This document shows positions 8,665 to 16,753 of a stretch of DNA of 64,000 nt, piece after piece. A program made the translations under genes and the position numbers. The stretch lies in contig BDTW01000042.1 in the NCBI GenBank assembly GCA_002897735.1, positions 1 through 64,000 of the forward strand. The letters are read 5' to 3'. The notes beneath the pieces were generated by a model. That model saw only the letters and a program-made list of their open reading frames with translations. It did not search any database and was not told the DNA's origin. This DNA is from a bacterium BMS3Bbin13 (GTDB lineage Bacteria; Pseudomonadota; Gammaproteobacteria; 21-64-14). The stretch's first letter is position 1, and the number at the start of each line of letters is the position of its first letter.

Positions 8665-9393
8665 TCAGTACCTCCACGCCTCGTGTGCCAACGGTGCCTG
8701 ATTCAGCACTTCCCGGAGCAGGCGCCACGACGGCATCAGTGAGTCCATCAGCGCGCGGAAGCGCTCGTCGTGGTGTCGTTCGAACAAGTGAACCATCTCG
8801 TGTACGAGGATGTACTCAAGACATGAGGCCGGCTTCTTGGCCAACTCCAGATTCAGCCAGATGCGCCGGGCTTCAGCATTGCAGCTTCCCCAAAGGGTCT
8901 TCATCTTCTTGATGCGCACTTCGGAAACCGTCACGCCCACTACGGGTCCCCACTTGGCGAGGAGCGCCGGCAATCGTTCCCGCAGGTGCCTCCGGTACCA
9001 CTGTTGCAGCACGGCGTCGCGCCCGGCCGGGCGGGTTCCTGAGCGAGTGCGCAATTCCAGGGTCGTATTATTCCGAATCGATACGCTCGGAGGGCCATCG
9101 TGTTCGATGACATCGAGTCGGTAGCGACGGCCCGCGAAGTAGTGGCTTTCCCCGGTCACGAACTCCCGCTCGGACTGGCGTTCCTGCCGCTCGAATGCGG
9201 CCTGCCGCCGGCGGATCCAGCTTAGGCGCGAAATGACGGCAAGCCGCACGGCGGCGTCATCGATGCGCAGCGGCGCGGCGACGCGCACCCGTCCGCCCGG
9301 TGGGTAGACGCCTACGTGGAGGTTCTTGATGTCCTTACGGACGACCTCCACCGCAATCCCTCCCACCGCTATGCTGTGGCGCTCAGTAGTCAC
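8665..9393 (-). CDS. YgjP-like (DUF45) zinc metallopeptidase
   Basis: The 242-residue protein ends with the zinc-peptidase signature HEMVHLFERHHDERF (HExxH plus downstream ligands, around residue 210). The preceding stretch KMKTLWGSCN is the conserved WGSC element of the YgjP/DUF45 family. Such M48-like proteins are common last genes of type I restriction operons, where their role is unclear; a proteolytic function linked to the R subunit is only a guess. The start overlaps the end of hsdR by 11 bases, so it is coupled to it. It is the last gene of the leftward train in island 2. Confidence 0.85.
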   Translation of the reverse strand: MTTERHSIAVGGIAVEVVRKDIKNLHVGVYPPGGRVRVAAPLRIDDAAVRLAVISRLSWIRRRQAAFERQERQSEREFVTGESHYFAGRRYRLDVIEHDGPPSVSIRNNTTLELRTRSGTRPAGRDAVLQQWYRRHLRERLPALLAKWGPVVGVTVSEVRIKKMKTLWGSCNAEARRIWLNLELAKKPASCLEYILVHEMVHLFERHHDERFRALMDSLMPSWRLLREVLNQAPLAHEAWRY

Positions 9394-12300
9394 GCTGGGC
9401 CTTCACAATCCCGAAAATCATGCCCACAAGGCCTTCATCATCGCCGAGCTTCGACCGGATGGCATTGCGGACTTCCCGCTCTTTGAACTTGTTGCCGCGC
9501 CAGTCGGCCTTCTTTACCCGACGAATGGCATCGTCCACGGCCAATGCAGTCGCTTCGCCGGCATCGGCAGCCGTATCCGCCACCTGATCCAGCACCCGTT
9601 CTTCCAGTCCCTTGGCATCTTTCAAGTTGTCATACAACGCACGACGGGCGGGGCTGTTGATACTAAACGGATAGCGCCGGGTATCCGGCCGGCTCACTTG
9701 CCGGGTCAGCGCGACGATCTCGGCCAGATAGCCCTTGTAGTCCAGCGCCTGCTGCTTACGCCGCAGGATCAGGGCGTCCAGCAACTCCGACATCCTTTCA
9801 TAGTACTTGGGGTTGACCGCCATCTCATCGATGATCAGCCGGCGCACGTTGTTCTCGATGGTCTCGGCCATCGCCTCGTGGTCCTCGCGCAGGCCTTGGG
9901 GCAAGGACTCGATGGCCGCCTCACCGTGCTCGACGATCAGTTGAACCAGCGTCAAATCGTCGAAGGCCGAGAGCGACTCGCTCTCTTCGGCCCGGATGTA
10001 GGTGTCGAGCAGGTGGCGCATAGCCGGCTCGTACATCTTCATGTCGATGTAATCGCCGCTGGCGAGCTTCACCTCCTCGCGGACCTTCTCGTAGTGACCG
10101 ACCTCGTCCTTGATCGCCTGCGCCTCGGCTTCGGTGTATCCGGCCTGGCCCATCTCGTTGGCCAGGTTGGCATAGGCACGCAGGAACCCGGCGACCAGCT
10201 TGTAGAGGGTAACCCGCTTGGGTTCGTTCTCCTTGAGCCGAGCGGCGTTGCCGCTCTCCGCGGCGCAAAAGTAGCGCAGATAGGCCCTCGTATCCCGGGG
10301 CGGTTCCACCGGCTCGCACAGTGCCTTGATCGCCTCGCGCGCCTCCTCCAGCCGCTCCCGGCCCTGCTGCAGCCGGTCTTTCAGCAGGCCCTTCACATCG
10401 GTCGCATCAAAGCCGCCGAAGGCCTCGCCGGTGTAGTTCTTGAGCGACTGTTCCAGCGACCGGAACAGGTCCTTGTAGTCGATGATGTAGCCGTATTCCT
10501 TGTCCTCGCCGTCGAGGCGGTTTACCCGGCAGATCGCCTGGAACAGGCCGTGGTCCTGCATCGGCTTGTCGATGTAGAGGTAGGTCGCGGGGGGGGCGTC
10601 GAACCCGGTCAGCAGCTTGTCCACCACGATCAACAGCTTCATCTGTCCCGGCTCTTCGATAAAGCGCCGCTTCACCTCCTGCTCGAAACGCTCGACCTTG
10701 GCCATCGCCGTGTCTTCGGGCTCGTTGAAATGCGCCGCCAGCATCTTGCGGTAGATATCGTATTGCCGGAGCTTTTCGGTGAGTCCCTCGCCGGTCTCTT
10801 CACCCTTGATGTCCGCCGGAGCGGGTTTGTAAGAGGTGACGATGGCGCATTTGTCCGCCAGGCCGGTGCGCTGGAACATCTCGAAGAAGCGGCAGGCCGA
10901 GTAGATGCTGCCGGAGATGAGTATCGCGTTGCCGTGTCCGCTCTTCAGCCGGTCGCGCGTCTCCATGTCCAGCAGGATGTCATTGACGATCTGGGTCAGC
11001 CGGTCCCGGGCGGAGAGCACCTTCTGCATCGTGCCCCAGCGCCGCTTGAGCTGGGCCTTCGCCACATCGGTCAACCCCTGGGTCTTGAGTTCGAACCACT
11101 GGTCGATCTTCGCCTGCGAGGTGATGTTCTGATCGATATCGCGGGCCTCGTAGCGCAGGTCGAGCACCACGCCGTCGCGCACCGCCTCGTCGTACTTGTA
11201 GGTGTGGATGTGCGGCCCGAAGGTCTCGATGCTGCGGCGCTTGTCGGCCTTGAGTAACGGTGTGCCGGTGAAGCCGATCAGCATCGCCCCCGGCAGCAGG
11301 GCCTTCATGGCATCGTGCAGCTTGCCGGACTGGGTGCGGTGACACTCATCCACGAAGACGAAAATCTCACCCTTGACGTGGAAGCCCCGGGGCAGGTGGC
11401 GGCGGAGGTCTTCGAGGAAGGCATCGATGTCGCCTTCCTCCGAGGCGCCGAACTTGTGGATCAGCGAGGCGATCAGCCATTCATCGCCGGCACCCAGCAC
11501 CCGCACCAGATCCGCGCCGCTCCGGGTGCGGTAAATATCCTCGTTGACGCCCTTGAACACCTTTTCGATCTGCTCGTCCAGCTCGGTGCGATCGGTAATA
11601 ACCAACACCCGGGAATCCTGTACCTGCTCGCGGATCCACTTGGCCAACCAGACCATGATCAGGCTCTTGCCGCTGCCCTGGGCGTGCCACAAGATGCCGC
11701 CCTCGCGGCGCTCGACGCGCGTCTCGGCCGCCCGCACGCCGAAGTACTGATTGTGGCGGCAGGTCTTCTTGATGCCCGCGTCGAAGACCATGAAGTCGTG
11801 CACGATCTCGAGCAGCCGCTCCTTGCCGCAGATCTGGCCGAGTTCCCGCAGCAGCGGGTTGTCGCCGGCGCCGGCCGAGATCCCGGCCGGCGCATCGGCC
11901 TCCTTCCAGCGCAGCCAGTACTTCTCCGGGGTCCCGATCACGCCGTAGCGCAGCCCCTCGGTCTCGTTGCCGGCCAGCACCCACTGCACCGTGGTGTAGA
12001 ACGACTCGATGAACGCCTTCTTCTGGCTGTCCAGGCTCTGGCGAATGCCCTCGCTCACCGACACCGTCGAGCGCTTCAGCTCCAGCACCCCCAGGGCGAT
12101 ACCATTCACATAGAGCACAATATCCGGACGCTTGGTGTTCTCGCCGGTGATCGTCACTTCCTCGGCAATGGCGAAGTCGTTGTTGCCGGGGTGCGCCCAA
12201 TCGATGAGCCAGACGGTGAAATACTGATCGCCGGCCTCCAGCTTCACCTTCACCCCGTAGCGCAGCAGGCCGTAGACCTCGCGGTTGGCGTCATAAAGGG

Positions 12301-12544
12301 TCTTGCTGCCGCCGAGCCCTGCGGCCTGATTCAGCTCGTGCAGCACCTTACCAATGATCTTGCCGTTGCAGCCCTGCCGCTTGAGCCAGCCGGTGAGCAG
12401 GGCCTCCTCGACGTTGCTGTTGCCCTCGCGGTCTTTCCAATGGCCAAGGTAGGCGTAGCCGAGCGCATCCCGGAAGAATGCGATCACCCGCTGTTGGGTG
12501 CGAATCTCTCGTTCGCCTACGCTACTCACGCCTACGCTACTCAT
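9383..12544 (-). CDS. hsdR: Type I restriction enzyme, R (endonuclease/translocase) subunit
   Basis: HsdR cleaves DNA after ATP-driven translocation when the recognition site is unmodified. The N-terminal nuclease has the PD-(D/E)XK pattern RPDIVLYVNGIALGVLELK (about residue 140). The translocase follows with Walker A GGILWHAQGSGKSLIMVW, the DECH box VFVDECHRTQ and motif III IGFTGTPLL. The family usually has 1000-1100 residues; this copy has 1053 from the chosen ATG at 12544 (MSSVGVSSVGEREI). The longer ORF start at 12637 would run 100 bases into the upstream gene, whereas the chosen start overlaps it by 8. The subunit is separated from hsdM and hsdS by six genes or remnants, including Kiwa and a toxin cassette. 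It looks intact, so the R-M system is probably active. Confidence 0.95.
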   Translation of the reverse strand: MSSVGVSSVGEREIRTQQRVIAFFRDALGYAYLGHWKDREGNSNVEEALLTGWLKRQGCNGKIIGKVLHELNQAAGLGGSKTLYDANREVYGLLRYGVKVKLEAGDQYFTVWLIDWAHPGNNDFAIAEEVTITGENTKRPDIVLYVNGIALGVLELKRSTVSVSEGIRQSLDSQKKAFIESFYTTVQWVLAGNETEGLRYGVIGTPEKYWLRWKEADAPAGISAGAGDNPLLRELGQICGKERLLEIVHDFMVFDAGIKKTCRHNQYFGVRAAETRVERREGGILWHAQGSGKSLIMVWLAKWIREQVQDSRVLVITDRTELDEQIEKVFKGVNEDIYRTRSGADLVRVLGAGDEWLIASLIHKFGASEEGDIDAFLEDLRRHLPRGFHVKGEIFVFVDECHRTQSGKLHDAMKALLPGAMLIGFTGTPLLKADKRRSIETFGPHIHTYKYDEAVRDGVVLDLRYEARDIDQNITSQAKIDQWFELKTQGLTDVAKAQLKRRWGTMQKVLSARDRLTQIVNDILLDMETRDRLKSGHGNAILISGSIYSACRFFEMFQRTGLADKCAIVTSYKPAPADIKGEETGEGLTEKLRQYDIYRKMLAAHFNEPEDTAMAKVERFEQEVKRRFIEEPGQMKLLIVVDKLLTGFDAPPATYLYIDKPMQDHGLFQAICRVNRLDGEDKEYGYIIDYKDLFRSLEQSLKNYTGEAFGGFDATDVKGLLKDRLQQGRERLEEAREAIKALCEPVEPPRDTRAYLRYFCAAESGNAARLKENEPKRVTLYKLVAGFLRAYANLANEMGQAGYTEAEAQAIKDEVGHYEKVREEVKLASGDYIDMKMYEPAMRHLLDTYIRAEESESLSAFDDLTLVQLIVEHGEAAIESLPQGLREDHEAMAETIENNVRRLIIDEMAVNPKYYERMSELLDALILRRKQQALDYKGYLAEIVALTRQVSRPDTRRYPFSINSPARRALYDNLKDAKGLEERVLDQVADTAADAGEATALAVDDAIRRVKKADWRGNKFKEREVRNAIRSKLGDDEGLVGMIFGIVKAQRDY

Positions 12545-13904
12545 CGCTGTCCTCCAGCACTTCCCAGTGGCCGCCTCTCGCCCCTCCGACACGCCTGATC
12601 GCCCCTCGAGACTTGAGCTTTTCCAGCTGCATTTCAATCGCGCGGGTGCTCCTTCCCGTCGCTGCTGCTATTTCCGGTATCGTGACCTCGGCGTTCTGCT
12701 GAATCATCTCCAGGATTTTCCCCGAAGTTTTCCCCGAAGTTTTCCCCGAAGTTTTCTGGACTGCCTCTCCCGGCGATTCGGTGGAAAGGCTTGCGAGATA
12801 AGCCTTTGAGAACGGGAAGTTAAACCACAGGTCCCTTGGCTCCGCCCGAATCTCCGGCTCCGGCGTCCCAGCCTCGCGGCAGGCATCGAGCACCCGTTGG
12901 ATGCCCCGTCCCCAGGCCTCGATTTCACCCGCCCTGAAAAAGGTGTTGGCAATGTCCGGGTTGTAGGGCTCCGAGGGATGCTCGCCCATCAGCTGCGCGC
13001 TCGTCCAGTTCTCCGGAAGCTCGCCCGGATTCCAGATCAGCAAACGATCCGCATAGACGCGAATCTGAATCGGGGCGGGGACCGCATAGTCCCGATGGAC
13101 GACGGCATTCAGCAACGCCTCGCGCAGCGCACTCACCGGCATGGGGTAGCTCTCGATCCGCTGAATCCCCTCGTAGCGGATGCTGGCCTTCAAGTACTTC
13201 GTCAGCAGCAGGTCCATGGTCTTCTCGACCTGCGTGAACACAGCGCCCTGAACCTCGTCGTGATAGCGTAGATCGGATTCGCTTGCGAAGTAGCCGACCT
13301 TGATCGCGGCACCGGTGAAGAAGCGCTCTGGATCGGGATGGAATAGCAAGACGGCCGCCCGCTTGAGGTACCGGCCTTCCGTCAGCCGCAGCTTCTCGAT
13401 CAACCCCGGATCGTCCTCACCCAGAGCATCCGGTCCGAGACGTTTGCTGAGCGCCGCGCGCTCGCGGAACCTGGCCAGAGCCGCCGCATCCAAATCCCCA
13501 CCCGTCACACCCGGCAGCGGCACCCCGTCCCAGCGCTTGCCGATCTTGCCCAGCAAGAAGCGATCGAGGGCCGCGCCCTTGAGTACCTGCTTGGTGCTGC
13601 CGCTGCGATAGTGGTACTCGCCGCGGTAGCTGATCGGCACCGGATACGGCTCGACCACGATCCGCAGGTACGGCTTGCCATCCTCCTCCAACAGGTTGAT
13701 CTCCCCTACGATTCCGAGCAGGTCCCGCAGCTTGTTCGGCAACTCCTCCAGCAGCCGGGCCGCGTTCTCGAGGCCCACCACCCGCCCCTCGTCGTTGCGG
13801 CCGACGTCCAGCACACCGCCCTGCGCATTGGCGAAGCCGCACAGCCACTTCAGGTGCTCATCCCGCCACGAGGATTTCCACTCGATGTGCTGGTGCTCGT
13901 TCAT
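12537..13904 (-). CDS. AlbA_2 (Schlafen-type) domain protein with C-terminal winged helix
   Basis: The N-terminus HIEWKSSWRDEHLKWL followed by CGFANAQGG is the hallmark of the AlbA_2 putative nucleic-acid-binding domain. A RecG-like middle part with REALLNAVVHRDY follows, and the C-terminus is a winged helix (TIPEIAAATGRSTRAIEM). Proteins of this build are often encoded inside type I R-M operons; a regulatory or restriction-modulating role is suspected but not shown. Start ATG at 13904 has GGAG 8 bases upstream; the TTG at 13934 in the ORF track is less likely. Before the winged helix the protein has the reiterated motif KTSGKTSGKTSGK, encoded by three exact 12-bp units. Confidence 0.85.
   Translation of the reverse strand: MNEHQHIEWKSSWRDEHLKWLCGFANAQGGVLDVGRNDEGRVVGLENAARLLEELPNKLRDLLGIVGEINLLEEDGKPYLRIVVEPYPVPISYRGEYHYRSGSTKQVLKGAALDRFLLGKIGKRWDGVPLPGVTGGDLDAAALARFRERAALSKRLGPDALGEDDPGLIEKLRLTEGRYLKRAAVLLFHPDPERFFTGAAIKVGYFASESDLRYHDEVQGAVFTQVEKTMDLLLTKYLKASIRYEGIQRIESYPMPVSALREALLNAVVHRDYAVPAPIQIRVYADRLLIWNPGELPENWTSAQLMGEHPSEPYNPDIANTFFRAGEIEAWGRGIQRVLDACREAGTPEPEIRAEPRDLWFNFPFSKAYLASLSTESPGEAVQKTSGKTSGKTSGKILEMIQQNAEVTIPEIAAATGRSTRAIEMQLEKLKSRGAIRRVGGARGGHWEVLEDSDE
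12716..12755. repeat. Three tandem 12-bp repeats inside the AlbA_2 gene
   Basis: The unit TTTTCCCCGAAG occurs three times in a row and begins a fourth time. Each unit encodes four residues (KTSG on the minus strand), so copy-number slippage would keep the frame and change only linker length. Confidence 0.9.
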
Positions 13905-13930
13905 GCCATGGGCTCCGCCGACGTCGCCTA

Positions 13931-14812
13931 TCAATCGGCCTCCCGCTTCGAGTTAGTCTCGTAGATCGTCTTCGTGATGGGGCCCCGGAAGAGCTCTTCA
14001 TTGAGGAACTGCAAGAGTTTCTTCGCCGCGGACTTCCCCGCGGGAAAGACGATCCTGTCACCGGAGATTTGAATATTTACATCATACCCATTTGACTGCT
14101 GTTGAATTTGCATCGCGGAATAATTGTCAAGGACACCCGAATTCCGGAGCATGGCGAATCGCTTGCGGAACCACTGATTGGCACCGGTAGCCAAGGCCCC
14201 CGCGTTTTCCGGGGCCAGAATGTCGTGATCCAACACCTCGCGAATCTGCTGCTCCGACGCTTCCTCGTAGAAGTCGGCAAGTGGTAGGAAGGTGTTAACG
14301 GTACGGAAATTGTAGAACAGTAGCTTGTTGTCAGCCAGCAGATAAACCGCGCTCAACTTACCGTCGAGTGTCAGCCCGGGGCGTTGGCTGGTCTCGTAGG
14401 TGTCGTTCTGCAGGAACAGAAAACGGCCGGGTCGGATCACGTGGGAGCGGCTGAAGTTCTGAAACAGCATCAGCTCCTCTCCCTGGCCGTTTCTCGCAAA
14501 GGCCACGATGCCCTTGATCGCATCGATCAACGCTTCATTACTGCTGATCGCATCGAGGTTCGACACACTCTGGCTGGTCTCTGCCGAAAGCCACTCGGGC
14601 AGGGTATAGTCCGGTATGCGGAACCTTTCATGCTCCTCCAGCTGATACCCGATGTTGAAGTCAATTTCATGAATATTATCGACGAATGTGTCGTACTGGT
14701 CTTGCCAGTTACCCGCGAGTGAGTGTTGCAGCGCCTGATGCAGAGGGATCCACAACAAGCGAGTCTGGCCGCCTTGTTTGACGACCGCCGCAAGCTGGAA
14801 GTTCTCAAGCAT
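13931..14812 (-). CDS. kwaB: Kiwa anti-phage system protein KwaB (DUF4868-like)
   Basis: This roughly 293-residue soluble protein resembles the KwaB/DUF4868 family in length, in the central part (LDGKLSAVYLLADNKLLFYN) and in the C-terminal DVNIQISGDRIVFPAGKSA region. Its immediate upstream neighbour is a small membrane protein of KwaA type. In Kiwa, membrane-bound KwaA senses phage infection and KwaB, the DNA-binding effector, acts against phage DNA. ATG at 14812 is chosen because GGGAGG lies 6 bases upstream and it overlaps kwaA by 8 bases; the upstream GTG/TTG option at 14866 would run deep into kwaA. The assignment comes from recognising the family and the two-gene layout; no alignment was run. 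Confidence 0.8.
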   Translation of the reverse strand: MLENFQLAAVVKQGGQTRLLWIPLHQALQHSLAGNWQDQYDTFVDNIHEIDFNIGYQLEEHERFRIPDYTLPEWLSAETSQSVSNLDAISSNEALIDAIKGIVAFARNGQGEELMLFQNFSRSHVIRPGRFLFLQNDTYETSQRPGLTLDGKLSAVYLLADNKLLFYNFRTVNTFLPLADFYEEASEQQIREVLDHDILAPENAGALATGANQWFRKRFAMLRNSGVLDNYSAMQIQQQSNGYDVNIQISGDRIVFPAGKSAAKKLLQFLNEELFRGPITKTIYETNSKREAD

Positions 14813-15341
14813 TCGCGCCTCCCGTATGCAGATAGATGGTGCGCGCGAGCTGTACCGTCTGCACATCCTTGCCGGGCCGCCACAATTCTTCCTTGCTGAT
14901 CAGCAGATAGGAAACGCCATCACCGTTCTTGACGGAGTAGAAGTGATAGCCGAGCAAGCCCATCACCGGATTGAAATGAAAGGCCCCGGCGTGAGCGATG
15001 ACGAGAAAGATGATTCCAAGAATGTACGCGCCCGTCAGCCACTCGCCGGTAAACGCCATGTTCTCCGAAGAGATAAACGGCAAGAGGTAGGCCAACAGAA
15101 AGGCCAGCACTTCCTGGTCGGTGCGCTCGAACTCCTTGATATGGATCAGGTGCTCCTGGGCGTTCTTCGCCGCGTATCGCAACAATCCCCAGCAGAGGAA
15201 GACCAAAAGCACGGCAGCAGCTAGCCAGGTACCCCAGCGCACAACCGGCTCGTGGCGCGCAAACTGGTTGACCGCCACGGCTCCCAATACCGGAGACAGG
15301 GATGTCGAAACCAGCAGGAACTTGGCGAAGGTGTTCAGCAT
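14805..15341 (-). CDS. kwaA: Kiwa anti-phage system membrane protein KwaA
   Basis: The 178-residue protein has about four membrane segments: residues 5-25 (LLVSTSLSPVLGAVAVN), 36-56 (WLAAAVLLVFLCWGLL), 79-95 (LAFLLAYLLPFI) and 104-125 (AYILGIIFLVIAHAGAF). This matches the four-helix KwaA topology. Its charged loop IHIKEFERTDQE lies between helices 2 and 3. ATG at 15341 has GGAGGAG 8 bases upstream, a strong ribosome binding site. It lies directly after an orphan hsdS 3' end that reads into the kwaA start, so it may be transcribed from the R-M operon. Its overlap with kwaB points to coupled translation. Confidence 0.8.
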   Translation of the reverse strand: MLNTFAKFLLVSTSLSPVLGAVAVNQFARHEPVVRWGTWLAAAVLLVFLCWGLLRYAAKNAQEHLIHIKEFERTDQEVLAFLLAYLLPFISSENMAFTGEWLTGAYILGIIFLVIAHAGAFHFNPVMGLLGYHFYSVKNGDGVSYLLISKEELWRPGKDVQTVQLARTIYLHTGGANA

Positions 15342-15461
15342 GAGGGTGTCTCCTCCATCACCTCGGGTTTCACCAGCCGCACCCGGCCGGTGAGGAGCTG
15401 CTGCATCATGCCCTGCTTGACGGCGCGGGTCTTGTCCCGGCGGCGCTCTCGGCGTCCATGT
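15336..15461 (-). pseudogene. hsdS 3'-end fragment, copy C
   Basis: The minus-strand reading ...DKTRAVKQGMMQQLLTGRVR then VKPEVMEETPSC copies the last 25 or so codons of the real hsdS (QIKRGMMQQLLTGRVRLV) plus a short tail. It ends in a stop overlapping the kwaA start codon. It is fused on its upstream side to a rhuM remnant at the shared peptide DMDAE. It has no target-recognition domain and cannot act as a specificity subunit. Confidence 0.8.
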
Positions 15462-15598
15462 CGAACAGCTCGGCCATCTGCCTCTGCGTCAGCCGGGCGG
15501 TTTCGCCCTACAGCCGAACCTCAACCTGCTATGCATCGTTCTCGAAGATGATGCTGTCGCTCAGGTCCTGCACTCTGCGGGCCGCTCGGGATTCATTC
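15462..15598 (-). pseudogene. rhuM-like N-terminal remnant
   Basis: The minus-strand translation contains LSDSIIFENDA, then a stop, QVEVRL, another stop, then GETARLTQRQMAELFD. This is the conserved start of the RhuM (virulence protein RhuM) family, whose genes often sit inside type I R-M operons. Two in-frame TAG codons and a frameshift near the start show it is dead. Its apparent ATG overlaps the stop of the small zeta partner gene by 4 bases, so it was once coupled to that cassette. Confidence 0.6.
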
Positions 15599-15814
15599 GT
15601 CGCTGCCGGGCTCACGCGCGTCCTCGAACGGTCTCGACGACTCGGCAGAGTTGCGCCGCGCATCAGCGGGCGGATTGGGGCCGATAAAAACCGGATGCCC
15701 CGACTGCCACACCACCGCGTACTGCCCCAGCCGGCGCTTGCGCTCCAGCGCCTCATGCACGGCCTCGCGCAACGTCTCCAGTATGATCCGATCGTCGTCA
15801 TCCAGTGGTTTCAT
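15593..15814 (-). CDS. Small partner (putative antitoxin) of the zeta-type toxin
   Basis: A 73-residue protein, MKPLDDDDRIILETLREAVH at its start, then a basic helix and the stretch YAVVWQSGHPVFIGPNPP. It starts inside the stop of the zeta-like gene (ATGA overlap), and toxin-first order with a tiny downstream partner is common for chromosomal zeta-type cassettes. The antitoxin role is inferred from position only; I recognise no characterised domain. Confidence 0.65.
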   Translation of the reverse strand: MKPLDDDDRIILETLREAVHEALERKRRLGQYAVVWQSGHPVFIGPNPPADARRNSAESSRPFEDAREPGSDE

Positions 15815-16398
15815 AACCCGGCCTCGCGCTCCAGATGGGCCACCATGTCCTGGTCGATTATTCTACGTTCTTCGGCCCGCTGCACAAACACCGGCACGGG
15901 CGCTGTCCCGCTGTTTATGTAGCAGCGGGTGCGATCGACAGCGGGCGCGTAGCGCAGGAACAGGTTACGCAGACTGCGTGCGAAGCGTCGCTCGATCGCA
16001 TCTGCGGGAATGCCATGGCCGCCGTGGGCCACCCGTTCAGCCACACGCAGTCTGGACATTTCCACGTTTGGCAAGGCCAAGTAGATCAGTTCGACGCGCC
16101 AACCCGCGCTTTTGAGGCGGGCGATCAGGCGCCGATACCCCTGCCCGGACAGCGTGGTCTCGAATCCGAAATCCCGGCGCCCTCGAACATGGCGTTCGAT
16201 TTCCTCCAGGTAAATCCGGGCCGCAGCAATCCTTTCCCTTTCCGGCGCAAGCGGCGACATGCCTGCGGCAATCAGATCGGCATTGACAAATCGGCGGCAA
16301 TTTGCCGCTTCTGGCAGGTATTTCAAGGCAAAGGTGGTCTTGCCCGCACCGTTCGGGCCGGCAATGATCCAGCACACCGGTTGCCGCTCAGCGCTCAT
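15811..16398 (-). CDS. Zeta-toxin-family P-loop kinase
   Basis: The 195-residue protein opens with Walker A (IIAGPNGAGKTTFALKYLP, residues 11-29), followed by FVNADLIAAGMSP and ETTLSGQGY, the conserved blocks of zeta-type kinases. Zeta toxins phosphorylate UDP-N-acetylglucosamine-type substrates and so block cell-wall synthesis; many chromosomal short forms are less well defined and may act on other substrates. The start overlaps the stop of an hsdS 3'-end copy by 4 bases. With its small partner it forms a cassette bracketed by two hsdS tails (copies B and C), so it was probably inserted as a unit. The fold is clear; toxicity is inferred. Confidence 0.85.
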   Translation of the reverse strand: MSAERQPVCWIIAGPNGAGKTTFALKYLPEAANCRRFVNADLIAAGMSPLAPERERIAAARIYLEEIERHVRGRRDFGFETTLSGQGYRRLIARLKSAGWRVELIYLALPNVEMSRLRVAERVAHGGHGIPADAIERRFARSLRNLFLRYAPAVDRTRCYINSGTAPVPVFVQRAEERRIIDQDMVAHLEREAGL

Positions 16399-16510
16399 AC
16401 CAATCGCCCCCGGTCGGTGAGGAGCTGCTGCATCATGCCCTGCTTGATTTGGTTCGTTTTGTTGTGGCGATGTTCCGGGGCCGCGATTTCGGCGTCCATG
16501 TCGGAGAGGG
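16395..16510 (-). pseudogene. hsdS 3'-end fragment, copy B
   Basis: The minus-strand frame reads ALSDMDAEIAAPEHRHNK then TNQIKQGMMQQLLTDRGRLV and stops at 16395. It parallels the last 40 or so codons of the real hsdS (LSDMDAEIAALEHRRDK...), with several substitutions. The stop overlaps the zeta gene start. Upstream of it lies a palindrome-rich spacer and not a specificity gene. Confidence 0.85.
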
Positions 16511-16550
16511 CGGCGGCTGGCGGCTCCCCCGGCGCAGAGCGCCTGCGGAT

Positions 16551-16725
16551 GGGTGACACCGCGGGAGCGGTGTCACCAGGCTGCCAGGTTGCCGGGTTCC
16601 CTCGCCCCTCTCCCTCGTCTCCCTGGTGACACCGCTCTGCGGTGTCACCAGGCTGCGCGGTGTTACCAGATTTCCGGGTTTCCTCGTCCTCTCGTCCCTC
16701 GCGACACCGCTCTGCGGTGTCACGC
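16551..16725. repeat. Cluster of three GTGACACCGC palindromes
   Basis: Palindromes occur at 16551-16577 (GTGACACCGCGGGAGCGGTG, continuing TCAC), 16622-16651 (GTGACACCGCTCTGCGGTGT, continuing CAC) and 16701-16725 (one arm altered). They are separated by related pyrimidine-rich strings such as TTTCCGGGTTTCCTCG. They fill the gap between the intact hsdS and hsdS copy B. Each could fold as a strong RNA hairpin and may act as a transcription brake or a REP-type mobile repeat. Confidence 0.85.
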
Positions 16726-16753
16726 ATCCGAGGCCGCTCCGCGGTGCGGCCTC

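Noticed and set aside
9326-12598. 643- and 427-residue plus-strand ORFs opposite hsdR
   Set aside because: hsdR is well supported on the minus strand over the whole stretch; these are GC-rich antisense frames.
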